IMG/VR virus record: IMGVR_UViG_3300028840_002151
Span: 1 to 32,192 of that record
Length of the DNA: 32,192 bases
Direction: 5' to 3' (one strand)
From: a virus
Position 1 is the first letter of the stretch. The number at the start of each line of letters is the position of its first letter. Below the pieces are notes generated by a model, which saw only the letters and a list, made by a program, of their open reading frames with translations, was not told where the DNA came from and ran no database searches. Positions 1 to 5,603 of this stretch are shown piece by piece. The translations under genes were made by a program, and so were the position numbers.

Positions 1-34
1 CTCTGGCTCTGGCTTTGGCTCTGGCGATGGCTAA
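1..34 (+). CDS. C-terminal end of an upstream gene (partial)
   Basis: The first bases continue an open frame from before the window: codons from base 2 read SGSGFGSGDG and then stop with TAA at 32-34. Only a Ser-Gly-rich tail of about ten residues is visible, so no function can be given. Low-complexity SG tails are common at the ends of viral and secreted proteins, and this stretch could also be read in other frames. Confidence 0.4.
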   Translation, partial: SGSGFGSGDG

Positions 35-55
35 TATTCAAAAAACTCAATTAAG

Positions 56-154
56 ATGATACATCCAAGCTTGTCAAGGACTAATAGGATTCAGGAATTC
101 ACGCTGGAAGACCTGAGAAGGCTAAAGGACCCCAGGACTCTCAAATGGAGTTAA
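56..154 (+). CDS. Hypothetical 32-aa protein
   Basis: An ATG-started frame of 32 codons ends with TAA. The product starts MIHPSLSRTNRIQEF and ends LRRLKDPRTLKWS, a basic, probably helical peptide. No Shine-Dalgarno sequence is visible before the ATG. The reading frame is supported mainly by ordinary codon use and by filling the space between the upstream stop and the promoter at 162. It may be the end of a longer product or not a gene at all. Confidence 0.35.
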   Translation: MIHPSLSRTNRIQEFTLEDLRRLKDPRTLKWS

Positions 155-161
155 TTGAAGA

Positions 162-170
162 TTTTTATAC
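162..170 (+). promoter_or_regulatory. Archaeal TATA-box promoter, leaderless, for the ParB-like gene
   Basis: TTTTTATAC lies about 27 nt before the ATG at 193, the usual distance from an archaeal TATA box to the transcription start, so the mRNA should begin at or next to the start codon. No Shine-Dalgarno sequence is present, which agrees with leaderless translation. The 29 bases from 162 match those from 30981 with only three differences. Confidence 0.7.
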
Positions 171-192
171 TCCAAATATATAAGTATATAAA

Positions 193-843
193 ATGGACCA
201 AAAATTTATTATCGAAAAAATTAAAGTTTCTGAATTAAAGGATCACCCAAAAAATTATAGAAAACATCCAGAAGACCAGATAAAACACATAATTAAAAGT
301 ATAGAACAACATGGAATTTATAGAAATATCGTAATAGCAAAAGATAATACTATATTAGCTGGGCATGGAGTAGTTACCGCTGCAAAAAAATTAAAAATTA
401 ATGAAGTTCCAGTTATCAGATTTAATATAGATTCAGATTCTCCACAAGCATTAAAACTTATTATTGGAGATAACGAGATTTCTAAATTAGCTGAGGTAGA
501 CGATTATGAATTATCTAATTTATTAAAAGAAATAAAAGATATAGATTTAAACGAGCTTCTAGGAACTGGGTTTGATGAAAAGACATTTATAAATCTATTA
601 ATGGTATCTCGCCCTTCTAGTGAAATAAAAGATTTTAATGAAGCTGCTGAATGGATAGGTTTACCCGACTTTATTCCAGTAAGCGGGGATATAAAAGTTA
701 TAGTACATTTTAGAAACATAGAAGATAGAAAAAAATTTTTTAATTTAGTAAAACAGAAATTTACTGATAAAACTACTTCAATATGGTATCCAGAAAAAAA
801 TATTCAAGACATTAATTCTTTAAAATTTGAAGAAAATGATTAA
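193..843 (+). CDS. ParB-like N-terminal domain protein
   Basis: The 216-aa product carries a ParB/Srx-type domain in about residues 8-85: a proline/Asn-rich strand (DHPKNYRKHP), a helix ending SIEQHGIYRNIVI, and the nucleotide-pocket loop AGHGVVTAAKKL in place of the GERRxRA box of chromosomal ParB. The C-terminal third (about 145-205) is a separate small domain ending in KSIWYPE-like sequence (TTSIWYPEK). ParB-fold proteins of this shape occur in virus genomes beside terminase and DNA-modification genes. The gene is leaderless and overlaps the glycosyltransferase gene by 8 nt. Both are far more AT-rich than the flanking genes. It is unlikely to be a partition protein, since no ParA is seen; the biochemical role is unknown. 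Confidence 0.8.
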   Translation: MDQKFIIEKIKVSELKDHPKNYRKHPEDQIKHIIKSIEQHGIYRNIVIAKDNTILAGHGVVTAAKKLKINEVPVIRFNIDSDSPQALKLIIGDNEISKLAEVDDYELSNLLKEIKDIDLNELLGTGFDEKTFINLLMVSRPSSEIKDFNEAAEWIGLPDFIPVSGDIKVIVHFRNIEDRKKFFNLVKQKFTDKTTSIWYPEKNIQDINSLKFEEND

Positions 844-1741
844 ACCAAAGTATCCAATATATATTATTTCTAAAGGACGAGCTGATAAATGTTTAACTGC
901 TAATTTTTTAATTAAAGATAATGTAGATTTTAAACTCGTAGTAGAACCGCAAGAAGCTGAAAAATATTCTTCTAAATATGGAAAAGAACGTATTTTAGTT
1001 TTACCATTTAATAATCTCGGTCAAGGTTCTATCCCTGCTAGAAACTGGGTATGGGAACACGCTAAAAAAACTGGTATAAAAAGACATTGGATTTTAGATG
1101 ATAATATTAGATTGATTCGTAGGTTATATAAAGGAAAAAGAATTCCATGTAACAGCAATATAGCTTTTTCTGTCGTAGAAGATTTTGCAGACAGATATGA
1201 AAATATAGCTATAATCGGTTTAAATTATACAATGTTTGTTAAACCATTTACTACTAAAAAACCATTTTATTTAAATGCTCATGTTTACTCTTGTATTCTT
1301 ATTCTTAATGAATTACCTAATAGATGGAGGGGAAGGTATAATGAAGATACTGATTTATGTTTACAAGTTTTAGCTGATGGCTGGTGTACAGTTTTAATAA
1401 ATACATTTATGTGCGATAAAATAGCTACAATGAAAATGAAAGGAGGGAACACAGATGAGCTTTATAAAAATCATGGAAGATTAGATATGGCTAAATCTTT
1501 AGAAAGAGCTTGGCCTTATGTAGTAGAAACTAAAAGAAAATTTAAAAGACCCCAGCACCATATAAAATTTAATTGGAAAAAATTCGATACTCCATTAAAA
1601 AGACGAAAAGATATAGATTTTGATTCTTTAACTAATGATAAATATAACATAAATTTAATAGAAGTAAAGGAAATTAAAGATACTGAGCTTAAGAAATTAA
1701 AAAAAGAATATAAAAACATTAATAATAAAAAATTAGAATGA
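836..1741 (+). CDS. TET-associated glycosyltransferase (TAGT-like), DNA hypermodification
   Basis: The 301-aa product matches my recollection of the TET-associated glycosyltransferase family: N-terminal YIISKGRAD, the conserved FNNLGQGSIPARNWVWEHA block, an acidic ILDDNI motif near residues 88-89 that would bind metal and nucleotide sugar, and a second acidic motif NEDTDLCLQ near 170. Family members are proposed to add sugars to hydroxylated bases in viral DNA, protecting it from host nucleases. The C-terminal 45 residues are Lys-rich and look disordered or DNA-binding. I chose ATG 836 over the TTG at 827; it overlaps the ParB-like stop. No TET/JBP oxygenase or hydroxymethylase is visible here, so the acceptor base is unknown. 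Confidence 0.75.
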   Translation: MIKPKYPIYIISKGRADKCLTANFLIKDNVDFKLVVEPQEAEKYSSKYGKERILVLPFNNLGQGSIPARNWVWEHAKKTGIKRHWILDDNIRLIRRLYKGKRIPCNSNIAFSVVEDFADRYENIAIIGLNYTMFVKPFTTKKPFYLNAHVYSCILILNELPNRWRGRYNEDTDLCLQVLADGWCTVLINTFMCDKIATMKMKGGNTDELYKNHGRLDMAKSLERAWPYVVETKRKFKRPQHHIKFNWKKFDTPLKRRKDIDFDSLTNDKYNINLIEVKEIKDTELKKLKKEYKNINNKKLE

Positions 1742-2196
1742 GTGTATATTATTCAGATAAAATTAGAGAAAGGGCGTTTTCTCTGTTCTGCCAGGGTATG
1801 CCAATGGAGACCATAAGCAAGAAGCACTTCAAAGGGCGGCCCAGTAAACAGACGCTATGGAAGTGGCACAATGAAGAGGGCTGGAAGAAGCGTAAGGCTG
1901 AGATAGATAAAGAAGTTGACAAGGGAGTAGACGAAACCCTGACGCAGATGCGGGCCAGGCAAAGGCGGGTGTGCAGGGCTATCCAGATAGAGTACATACG
2001 GGATCTGAAAGCCGGGCAGGCCAAGATTCTGACATCCGACATAGCCAATATAATGAAGCACGAACTCTTGCTGGCGGGGGAAGCGACCGAGAGAACGGAG
2101 GGACAGATTACGCTCATAGATGTCATAAAGCGCGCAAAAGCGCATGAGAAGGCGCTGCTAAAAAATGCTAAAAGGATTTCAAAAGAGCCTAAGTAG
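1738..2196 (+). CDS. terS: Terminase small subunit
   Basis: This 152-aa protein opens with a homeodomain-like helix-turn-helix (about residues 5-48; REGION: AFSLFCQGMPMETISKKH then a TLWKWHNEEGWKKR recognition segment), typical of small terminases that bind the packaging site. A charged helical region (50-110) would form the oligomer core. It directly precedes and overlaps the large terminase by 32 nt, the classic arrangement. The start ATG overlaps the previous stop by 4 nt. Base composition changes sharply within its first 15 codons, from the AT-rich cassette to the roughly balanced composition of the structural genes. Confidence 0.8.
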   Translation: MSVYYSDKIRERAFSLFCQGMPMETISKKHFKGRPSKQTLWKWHNEEGWKKRKAEIDKEVDKGVDETLTQMRARQRRVCRAIQIEYIRDLKAGQAKILTSDIANIMKHELLLAGEATERTEGQITLIDVIKRAKAHEKALLKNAKRISKEPK

Positions 2197-3502
2197 GGTA
2201 GGGCTGTTCGAAGTCTTGACGGGCTACAGACCATATTCCTACCAGGCCAGGATACTGCTCGACGATAGCGATATAATGGTCGTAAAATCGGGGAGGCAGG
2301 TCGGCAAGAGCGAGGTGGTCAGCGTGATAGGGTTCCTCCACGCGCTCATGAATGACACCTCCACCGTACTCATAACGTCCGCCACGGATAGGCAGGCCAG
2401 GATAATCTACGACAAGATAGAGGCCATAATGCTGCGCCATAAGGAACTCTATGACCTCATAGAGCGCAAGAATAATGAAGGCATGAAATTTACTAATGGG
2501 AGTGAGATAAAAGTCCTTCCCAGTGGGGAGGGCTACACTATAAGGGGGTTCACCCCGACGCTTATAATAATCGACGAGGCCGCGTATGTGAAAGACAAGG
2601 TCTATACTGCGGTGGAGCCTATGATGTTGCACGGTTCGAAGCTGATACTGATAAGCTCACCATTCGGCCAGCGGGGGAGATTCTGGGAGTATTGGAATAG
2701 TAATGACGCTGGTGTGGGAAAACATGAAGTCACATGCTACGACTGCCTAGCAGAGCAGACGGAAAAGAAAAAGCAGAAACTTATGGAAAAAGACCTTTCC
2801 AGGAAAAAAGAGAGTATGACGGAGAACGAGTTCCGTCAGGAGTATCTAGGGGTTTTCGTAACCGACGAGGACACATACTTTCCGAGGGAGCTGATAGTCG
2901 GGTGCATAAGCGATGAGATAACTGAGCACCACCAGAAAGAAGAGGGATGGACCTATTATCTGGGACTAGACCTGGCGAGGATGGGGTTAGACGAGAGTGT
3001 GTACACTATCTTGGCAGTTAAGGATAAGAGAGGAATGGTCGTCAATCTCCAGACCACCTCCAAAAAGCCGCTGACAGACAGCATGGGGAGGGTACAAGCC
3101 TTGCACCAGGCGTTTGACTTTACAAAGATTTACATAGACGAGTCTGGGCTGGGCGGTGGGAGCGTAGATTTCCTCAAGGAGCGCAACTTGCCAATAGAGC
3201 CAATCACATTCACCCTGAAGAATAAGGAAGAGTTATATAAGAACCTGAAATTGCAGATGGAAAAGTCTATGTTGAAGTTCCCTAACAACAATAAATTGAT
3301 TGAACAACTAGCGAATATGCAATATGATTATACCTCGACCAGGCTGATGAGAATCCACCACCCAGATAGGGGGCACGACGACTATCCAGATAGCCTAGCG
3401 TTAGCTTGTTGGGGGCTGTATGAGAAGCCGTTTGTGTTTGATTTCGGGGACGATTATGGAGAATATAAAGACGACAAGGGAAGGACAATCAGAAGACTCT
3501 AA
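2165..3502 (+). CDS. terL: Terminase large subunit (ATPase-nuclease)
   Basis: The 445-aa DNA-packaging motor has both expected domains. ATPase: Walker A GRQVGKS at 43-49, Walker B LIIIDE at 133-138, and the coupling motif ISSP at about 163-166. RNase H-like nuclease: acidic residues in YYLGLDLA (D269), IYIDESG (D325) and DDYPDS (D409). It would cut concatemeric DNA and pump it through the portal. The C-terminus KPFVFDFG is echoed in the following small protein. Length is typical for a compact virus terminase. Confidence 0.95.
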   Translation: MLKGFQKSLSRVGLFEVLTGYRPYSYQARILLDDSDIMVVKSGRQVGKSEVVSVIGFLHALMNDTSTVLITSATDRQARIIYDKIEAIMLRHKELYDLIERKNNEGMKFTNGSEIKVLPSGEGYTIRGFTPTLIIIDEAAYVKDKVYTAVEPMMLHGSKLILISSPFGQRGRFWEYWNSNDAGVGKHEVTCYDCLAEQTEKKKQKLMEKDLSRKKESMTENEFRQEYLGVFVTDEDTYFPRELIVGCISDEITEHHQKEEGWTYYLGLDLARMGLDESVYTILAVKDKRGMVVNLQTTSKKPLTDSMGRVQALHQAFDFTKIYIDESGLGGGSVDFLKERNLPIEPITFTLKNKEELYKNLKLQMEKSMLKFPNNNKLIEQLANMQYDYTSTRLMRIHHPDRGHDDYPDSLALACWGLYEKPFVFDFGDDYGEYKDDKGRTIRRL

Positions 3503-3659
3503 GCCAAAACAACCGTTTATATTTGATTTTGGAGGCGGGAGCGTGGAGGCCGTGGTCAGGGACGAGAAGGGGAAGAAATACCTCTACCCCCTGGATCCCA
3601 AGACGGAGAGGCCTTTTCTCATGCACAGGGACGGGAGAATCGTAAAAGCGGGTGATTGA
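3456..3659 (+). CDS. Small protein sharing the terminase C-terminal motif
   Basis: This 67-aa frame starts inside the terminase gene (47-nt overlap) and ends next to the following ATG. An upstream GTG/ATG-type start at 3420 would lengthen it; I prefer ATG 3456, just after GGGGAC. Residues 18-27 read KQPFIFDFGG, very like the terminase end KPFVFDFGDD, and both are followed by a charged DxKGR/DEKGK stretch. This suggests the small gene arose by duplicating the 3' end of the terminase gene. The remainder (YLYPLDPKTERPFLMHRDG) is not recognised. Function unknown. Confidence 0.6.
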   Translation: MENIKTTREGQSEDSKPKQPFIFDFGGGSVEAVVRDEKGKKYLYPLDPKTERPFLMHRDGRIVKAGD

Positions 3660-3971
3660 ATGACATTCAAATTCGAGAGAAAGGGCAGTTGTCTGATATG
3701 CGGTAACTGCTGTAAGGTTCTGAAGATAAAAATAAAATACAGGGTAACGGGGGATGTTGTAAAATATCTTGAGACACGGGGGGTCAGGGTAAAGAGAGGA
3801 GGCAAGTATACAATCTTAACTATAGATTACCCATGCCCTTATCTGCTTCCGACTGGAAAGTGCAAACTCAAGGGAATGGAAGATAGGCCGTTAATATGTG
3901 ACGAATCGCCTGTCAGGAAATGGCAGTTGGTTGATGGTTGCGGCTATAGGTTTGAAGAGGTGAAATATTGA
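3660..3971 (+). CDS. YkgJ-type cysteine-cluster (CxxCxxCC) protein
   Basis: The 103-aa protein begins with C-x2-C-G-x-C-C (CLICGNCC, residues 11-18), followed by CPY (about 59), CKL (68) and C (80) before DRPLIC, and C94. This spacing is that of the YkgJ / zinc- or iron-chelating cysteine cluster family. Such proteins are thought to hold a metal ion or Fe-S cluster; no reaction is established. It abuts the previous gene. A second, divergent member lies at 5112, so the virus keeps two. Confidence 0.75.
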   Translation: MTFKFERKGSCLICGNCCKVLKIKIKYRVTGDVVKYLETRGVRVKRGGKYTILTIDYPCPYLLPTGKCKLKGMEDRPLICDESPVRKWQLVDGCGYRFEEVKY

Positions 3972-3980
3972 TTTATATAC
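3971..3980 (+). promoter_or_regulatory. TATA-box promoter, leaderless, for the small-gene operon
   Basis: ATTTATATAC just after the YkgJ-like stop codon is centred about 28 nt before ATG 4005, with AT-rich sequence and no Shine-Dalgarno in between. It should drive the run of small genes as a leaderless transcript. Confidence 0.65.
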
Positions 3981-4004
3981 TTTTATTAATAAAATATTAT
4001 AAAA

Positions 4005-4163
4005 ATGTCGGAATTTTTCTTAACTCAGAATGGGGAGATAACTTTTAAAAGGAAGATTAGGGCTGGGAAGAAAACGTTATATTTGACGATTCCCGTAGAA
4101 CTTCACGGCAAATTCGCCATAGGTTCCGCAGAATATCAGGTTACTCTTAAACCTTTAAAATGA
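4005..4163 (+). CDS. AbrB/SpoVT-like small DNA-binding protein
   Basis: This 52-aa protein reads as beta strand-turn-strand segments: ITFKRKIRAGKKTLYLTIP then VELHGKFAIG and YQVTLKPL. The order (basic strand, short hairpin, T-I-P, then a terminal VTLKP strand) is that of archaeal swapped-hairpin AbrB-type regulators such as MazE-like antitoxins. It is the first gene after its own leaderless promoter, so it may control the small-gene operon or act as an antitoxin without a visible toxin. Assignment is by eye. Confidence 0.55.
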   Translation: MSEFFLTQNGEITFKRKIRAGKKTLYLTIPVELHGKFAIGSAEYQVTLKPLK

Positions 4164-4240
4164 CACTGACTGACTGGCAGTGGAGCTGCCTTATTACGGC
4201 TATGGTGGGCGACACCATTCTAACGATAATAGGAGGCTAA
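4160..4240 (+). CDS. Hypothetical 26-aa membrane-like peptide
   Basis: The ATG overlaps the previous stop (ATGA) and the 26 codons end in GGA GGC TAA, where the GGAGG also serves as ribosome-binding site for the next gene. The peptide MTLTDWQWSC is followed by a hydrophobic stretch LITAMVGDTILTIIGG that could enter a membrane. The coupling on both sides supports translation, but it is very short. Confidence 0.45.
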   Translation: MTLTDWQWSCLITAMVGDTILTIIGG

Positions 4241-4243
4241 AAA

Positions 4244-4390
4244 ATGGAAGAGGACAAGAAGAAGTTTCCACTAAAGGAGATTTCAGACGAGTTGGTGAAC
4301 GCTAACAAAAGGATTAAGGAACTAGAGGAAGAGAACAAAAAACTACAGCAGTACAAGATTGCGCAGATGAAAGGGGTGGAATTCAAATAA
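4244..4390 (+). CDS. Small coiled-coil protein (48 aa)
   Basis: AGGAGG lies just before this ATG. The product is strongly charged, and residues 17-40 (heptad-like LVNANKRIKELEEENKKL) predict a parallel coiled coil, probably a dimer. It could be a bridging or anti-repressor peptide. No family is recognised. The next ribosome-binding site follows its stop at once. Confidence 0.65.
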   Translation: MEEDKKKFPLKEISDELVNANKRIKELEEENKKLQQYKIAQMKGVEFK

Positions 4391-4406
4391 ATGGAGGTGA
4401 TTGAAA

Positions 4407-4493
4407 ATGCCGGATAGAGACGGACGCGGTCCGAGAGCGAGAAGCCCCAGGCCGAGTAGAAGAAAGGGTGGACGACAATTAGGAGGCTGCTGA
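4407..4493 (+). CDS. Basic 28-aa peptide, DUF5320-like start
   Basis: GGAGGTGATT precedes the ATG, a strong site. The peptide starts MPDRDGRGPRARSPRP and is dominated by Arg, Gly, Pro and Ser. The beginning resembles the MPxGDGTGPxG opening of DUF5320-type small proteins, but the rest of that family is missing. It could bind nucleic acid. Its 3' end supplies GGAGG for the next gene. Confidence 0.5.
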   Translation: MPDRDGRGPRARSPRPSRRKGGRQLGGC

Positions 4494-4499
4494 GTTGAA

Positions 4500-4616
4500 A
4501 TGACTGAGAAGAAATTCTGGACTAAGGAAAACAAGACGTACTACAAGGGCTTCGTCGCTGGAGTCTTCTGGACCGTAGTGGGTTTCGTTACGGGAGTATT
4601 ATTAAGATGGCTCTGA
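4500..4616 (+). CDS. Single-pass membrane protein (38 aa)
   Basis: A GGAGG six to seven bases before the ATG and a 10-nt overlap with the next gene support translation. Residues 1-16 are charged (MTEKKFWTKENKTYYK). Residues 17-36 form one membrane segment (GFVAGVFWTVVGFVTGVLL), ending RWL. The charged N-terminus suggests it stays in the cytoplasm. Function unknown. Confidence 0.6.
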   Translation: MTEKKFWTKENKTYYKGFVAGVFWTVVGFVTGVLLRWL

Positions 4617-4840
4617 TTGACTGGAAGGGGAGCAAGTCGAAGTCCAAGTGCTGCTACTGCGGCAAGCCGGTGCCAAACTGGGCCAGGTATTACCCCAATT
4701 TGCGGCACCTGGTGGTTAAGCTGGCGAAGGGCAAGGTGGCGCACAGCTACTGCCACCAGTACGCGCAGAGGACGGAGTTTATGAAAAAGACTATGGGGGT
4801 CGATACAGGCTGGCAACCTGGTAGGGAGGATAAGAGATGA
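4607..4840 (+). CDS. Zinc-binding small protein (77 aa)
   Basis: The product has CCYCGKPV at 15-22 and a later HSYCHQYA near 46-53, a C-x2-C ... H-x2-C arrangement able to bind one zinc. It is basic throughout, so nucleic acid binding is plausible. The gene overlaps both neighbours (10 nt upstream, 4 nt downstream), fitting coupled translation in the small-gene operon. Confidence 0.7.
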   Translation: MALIDWKGSKSKSKCCYCGKPVPNWARYYPNLRHLVVKLAKGKVAHSYCHQYAQRTEFMKKTMGVDTGWQPGREDKR

Positions 4841-4935
4841 GCTTTGGTGACATGTTTATATTCAGATGTCCCGAATGCGGGAAGATGATGAAAATAGAGG
4901 TTAAAAAACTAAAGGAGGTAACTAATGATGGATAA
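4837..4935 (+). CDS. Half zinc-ribbon peptide (32 aa)
   Basis: ATGA overlap with the previous stop starts a 32-codon frame. The product, MSFGDMFIFRCPECGKMMKIE, holds a single CPECGK knuckle, half of a zinc ribbon. It would need to dimerise or join a partner to hold zinc. Its 3' end contains the AAAGGAGG that serves the next gene, which it overlaps by 11 nt. Confidence 0.55.
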   Translation: MSFGDMFIFRCPECGKMMKIEVKKLKEVTNDG

Positions 4936-5119
4936 CAAAGGCGGTATAATATCTGCAATCCTGATATGCGGGGTGTTGTTGATAATAGCTGGGACATGGT
5001 TAGGGAATAGCAGTCTTACTTCATTAGGTAACGCGTTCCTGTCTATTCTGTTTTGGCTGTTTGTAATCGTAGTGGCAATTATAATCGTGTCTTTTTTATT
5101 ATTTTTGAAATATGGGTAA
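4925..5119 (+). CDS. Two-pass small membrane protein (64 aa)
   Basis: AAAGGAGGTAACTA precedes tandem ATGs at 4925 and 4928; the product starts MMDNKGG or MDNKGG. Two hydrophobic segments, about 8-24 (IISAILICGVLLIIAG) and 38-61 (AFLSILFWLFVIVVA...), are separated by a short polar turn. The C-terminus is KYG. It resembles small holin- or superinfection-exclusion-type proteins in layout only; no family is recognised. Confidence 0.65.
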   Translation: MMDNKGGIISAILICGVLLIIAGTWLGNSSLTSLGNAFLSILFWLFVIVVAIIIVSFLLFLKYG

Positions 5120-5414
5120 ATGTAAGCGTTGTGGGTTCTGCTGCAAAGTCCAGGTAATGCAGATGAACACGGAGGAGGACTTGGAGGCGTGCAGGCTAAG
5201 AGAAAACTACCTGATGGAGGTCAGACATAAGGGAAAGACCTACGTGGTGATGGAAAGCAAATGCTCATGCCTTTTGCTGCACTATAATAAATTTACTAAC
5301 TATTCATGGTGCACTATATACCCAAGAAGGCCTAAACTGTGTAGAGGAAACCCAAATGATATGAAACTGTGGAAGAAGATTCACCCAGATTGCGGCTTAT
5401 TTGACAATGATTAA
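5112..5414 (+). CDS. Second YkgJ-type cysteine-cluster protein
   Basis: The 100-aa protein starts MGKCKRCGFCCKV, the C-x2-C-G-x-C-C signature at residues 4-11, followed by CSC (51-53), CTIYPRRPKLC (about 67-77) and C95. The C-x-IY-x-x-RP-x-x-C block is the best-known family mark and is clearer here than in the paralogue at 3660. It probably holds a metal or Fe-S cluster; its role in a virus is unknown. It overlaps the upstream membrane gene by 8 nt and is followed by the tRNA. Confidence 0.8.
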   Translation: MGKCKRCGFCCKVQVMQMNTEEDLEACRLRENYLMEVRHKGKTYVVMESKCSCLLLHYNKFTNYSWCTIYPRRPKLCRGNPNDMKLWKKIHPDCGLFDND

Positions 5415-5433
5415 AAAACTAAGGGGGGATTTT

Positions 5434-5573
5434 AGCGAGGTGGAATAGTCAGGTCTAGTTCGCCAGGCTCATATTACTCCACGTATTCTCTCGTTCTGTG
5501 GTTATCACTTCATTTACCACCCCCAAAGAGTAAAAGAAACCTGGTTGCGGAGGTTCAAATCCTCCCCTCGCTA
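5434..5573 (+). tRNA. tRNA-Met (CAT), initiator-like, with a 65-nt intron
   Basis: Exons 5434-5473 and 5539-5573 fold as a full cloverleaf. The acceptor AGCGAGG pairs with CCTCGCT (5566-5572), with discriminator A5573. The D arm GAAT/GTTC has GG in its loop, the anticodon stem is CCAGG/CCTGG, the loop is CTCATAA with anticodon CAT at 5470-5472, and the T arm is GGAGG-TTCAAAT-CCTCC. CCA is not encoded. The A1-U72 pair and the AGCG...CGCTA ends are features of archaeal initiator tRNA, but the anticodon stem has A-T instead of the third G-C pair. No separate TATA box is seen, so it is probably processed from the operon mRNA. Confidence 0.88.
5474..5538 (+). other. tRNA intron after position 37
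   Basis: Removing these 65 nt restores a normal seven-base anticodon loop. The boundary may shift by a base because A occurs on both sides. Inside, TTACTC (5474-5479) pairs with GAGTAA (5528-5533), bringing the splice sites together, and CCAC/GTGG forms an inner hairpin. I cannot draw a perfect 3-4-3 bulge-helix-bulge, so a relaxed motif cut by splicing endonuclease is inferred. Confidence 0.75.
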
Positions 5574-5603
5574 TTCAGGATTAAAGTCTAAGGAGGTGAA
5601 ATA

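Noticed and set aside
85-100. Short TTCAGGA match between 89-96 and the tRNA 3' flank (5574-5580), as an attachment-site candidate
   Set aside because: Seven to nine bases is too short to be meaningful, and no integrase gene is visible.
1749-2234. Long open frame on the minus strand opposite the small terminase
   Set aside because: It lies fully over a well-supported terminase gene with clear motifs, its translation is Ser/Leu/Cys-rich without family marks, and no minus-strand promoter or ribosome-binding site is seen.
2734-2916. 60-codon forward frame inside the terminase large subunit gene
   Set aside because: Charged shadow in another frame; no ribosome-binding site and full overlap with a certain gene.
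3420-3455. Upstream start for the small protein after terminase
   Set aside because: The extra 12 residues (MRSRLCLISGTI) are an out-of-frame reading of terminase codons without a ribosome-binding site; 3456 is a simpler start.
5474-5538. Possibility that the tRNA gene is broken by an insertion rather than an intron
   Set aside because: The interruption is exactly after position 37, the canonical intron site, has pairing near its ends, and both halves keep all stems perfectly.
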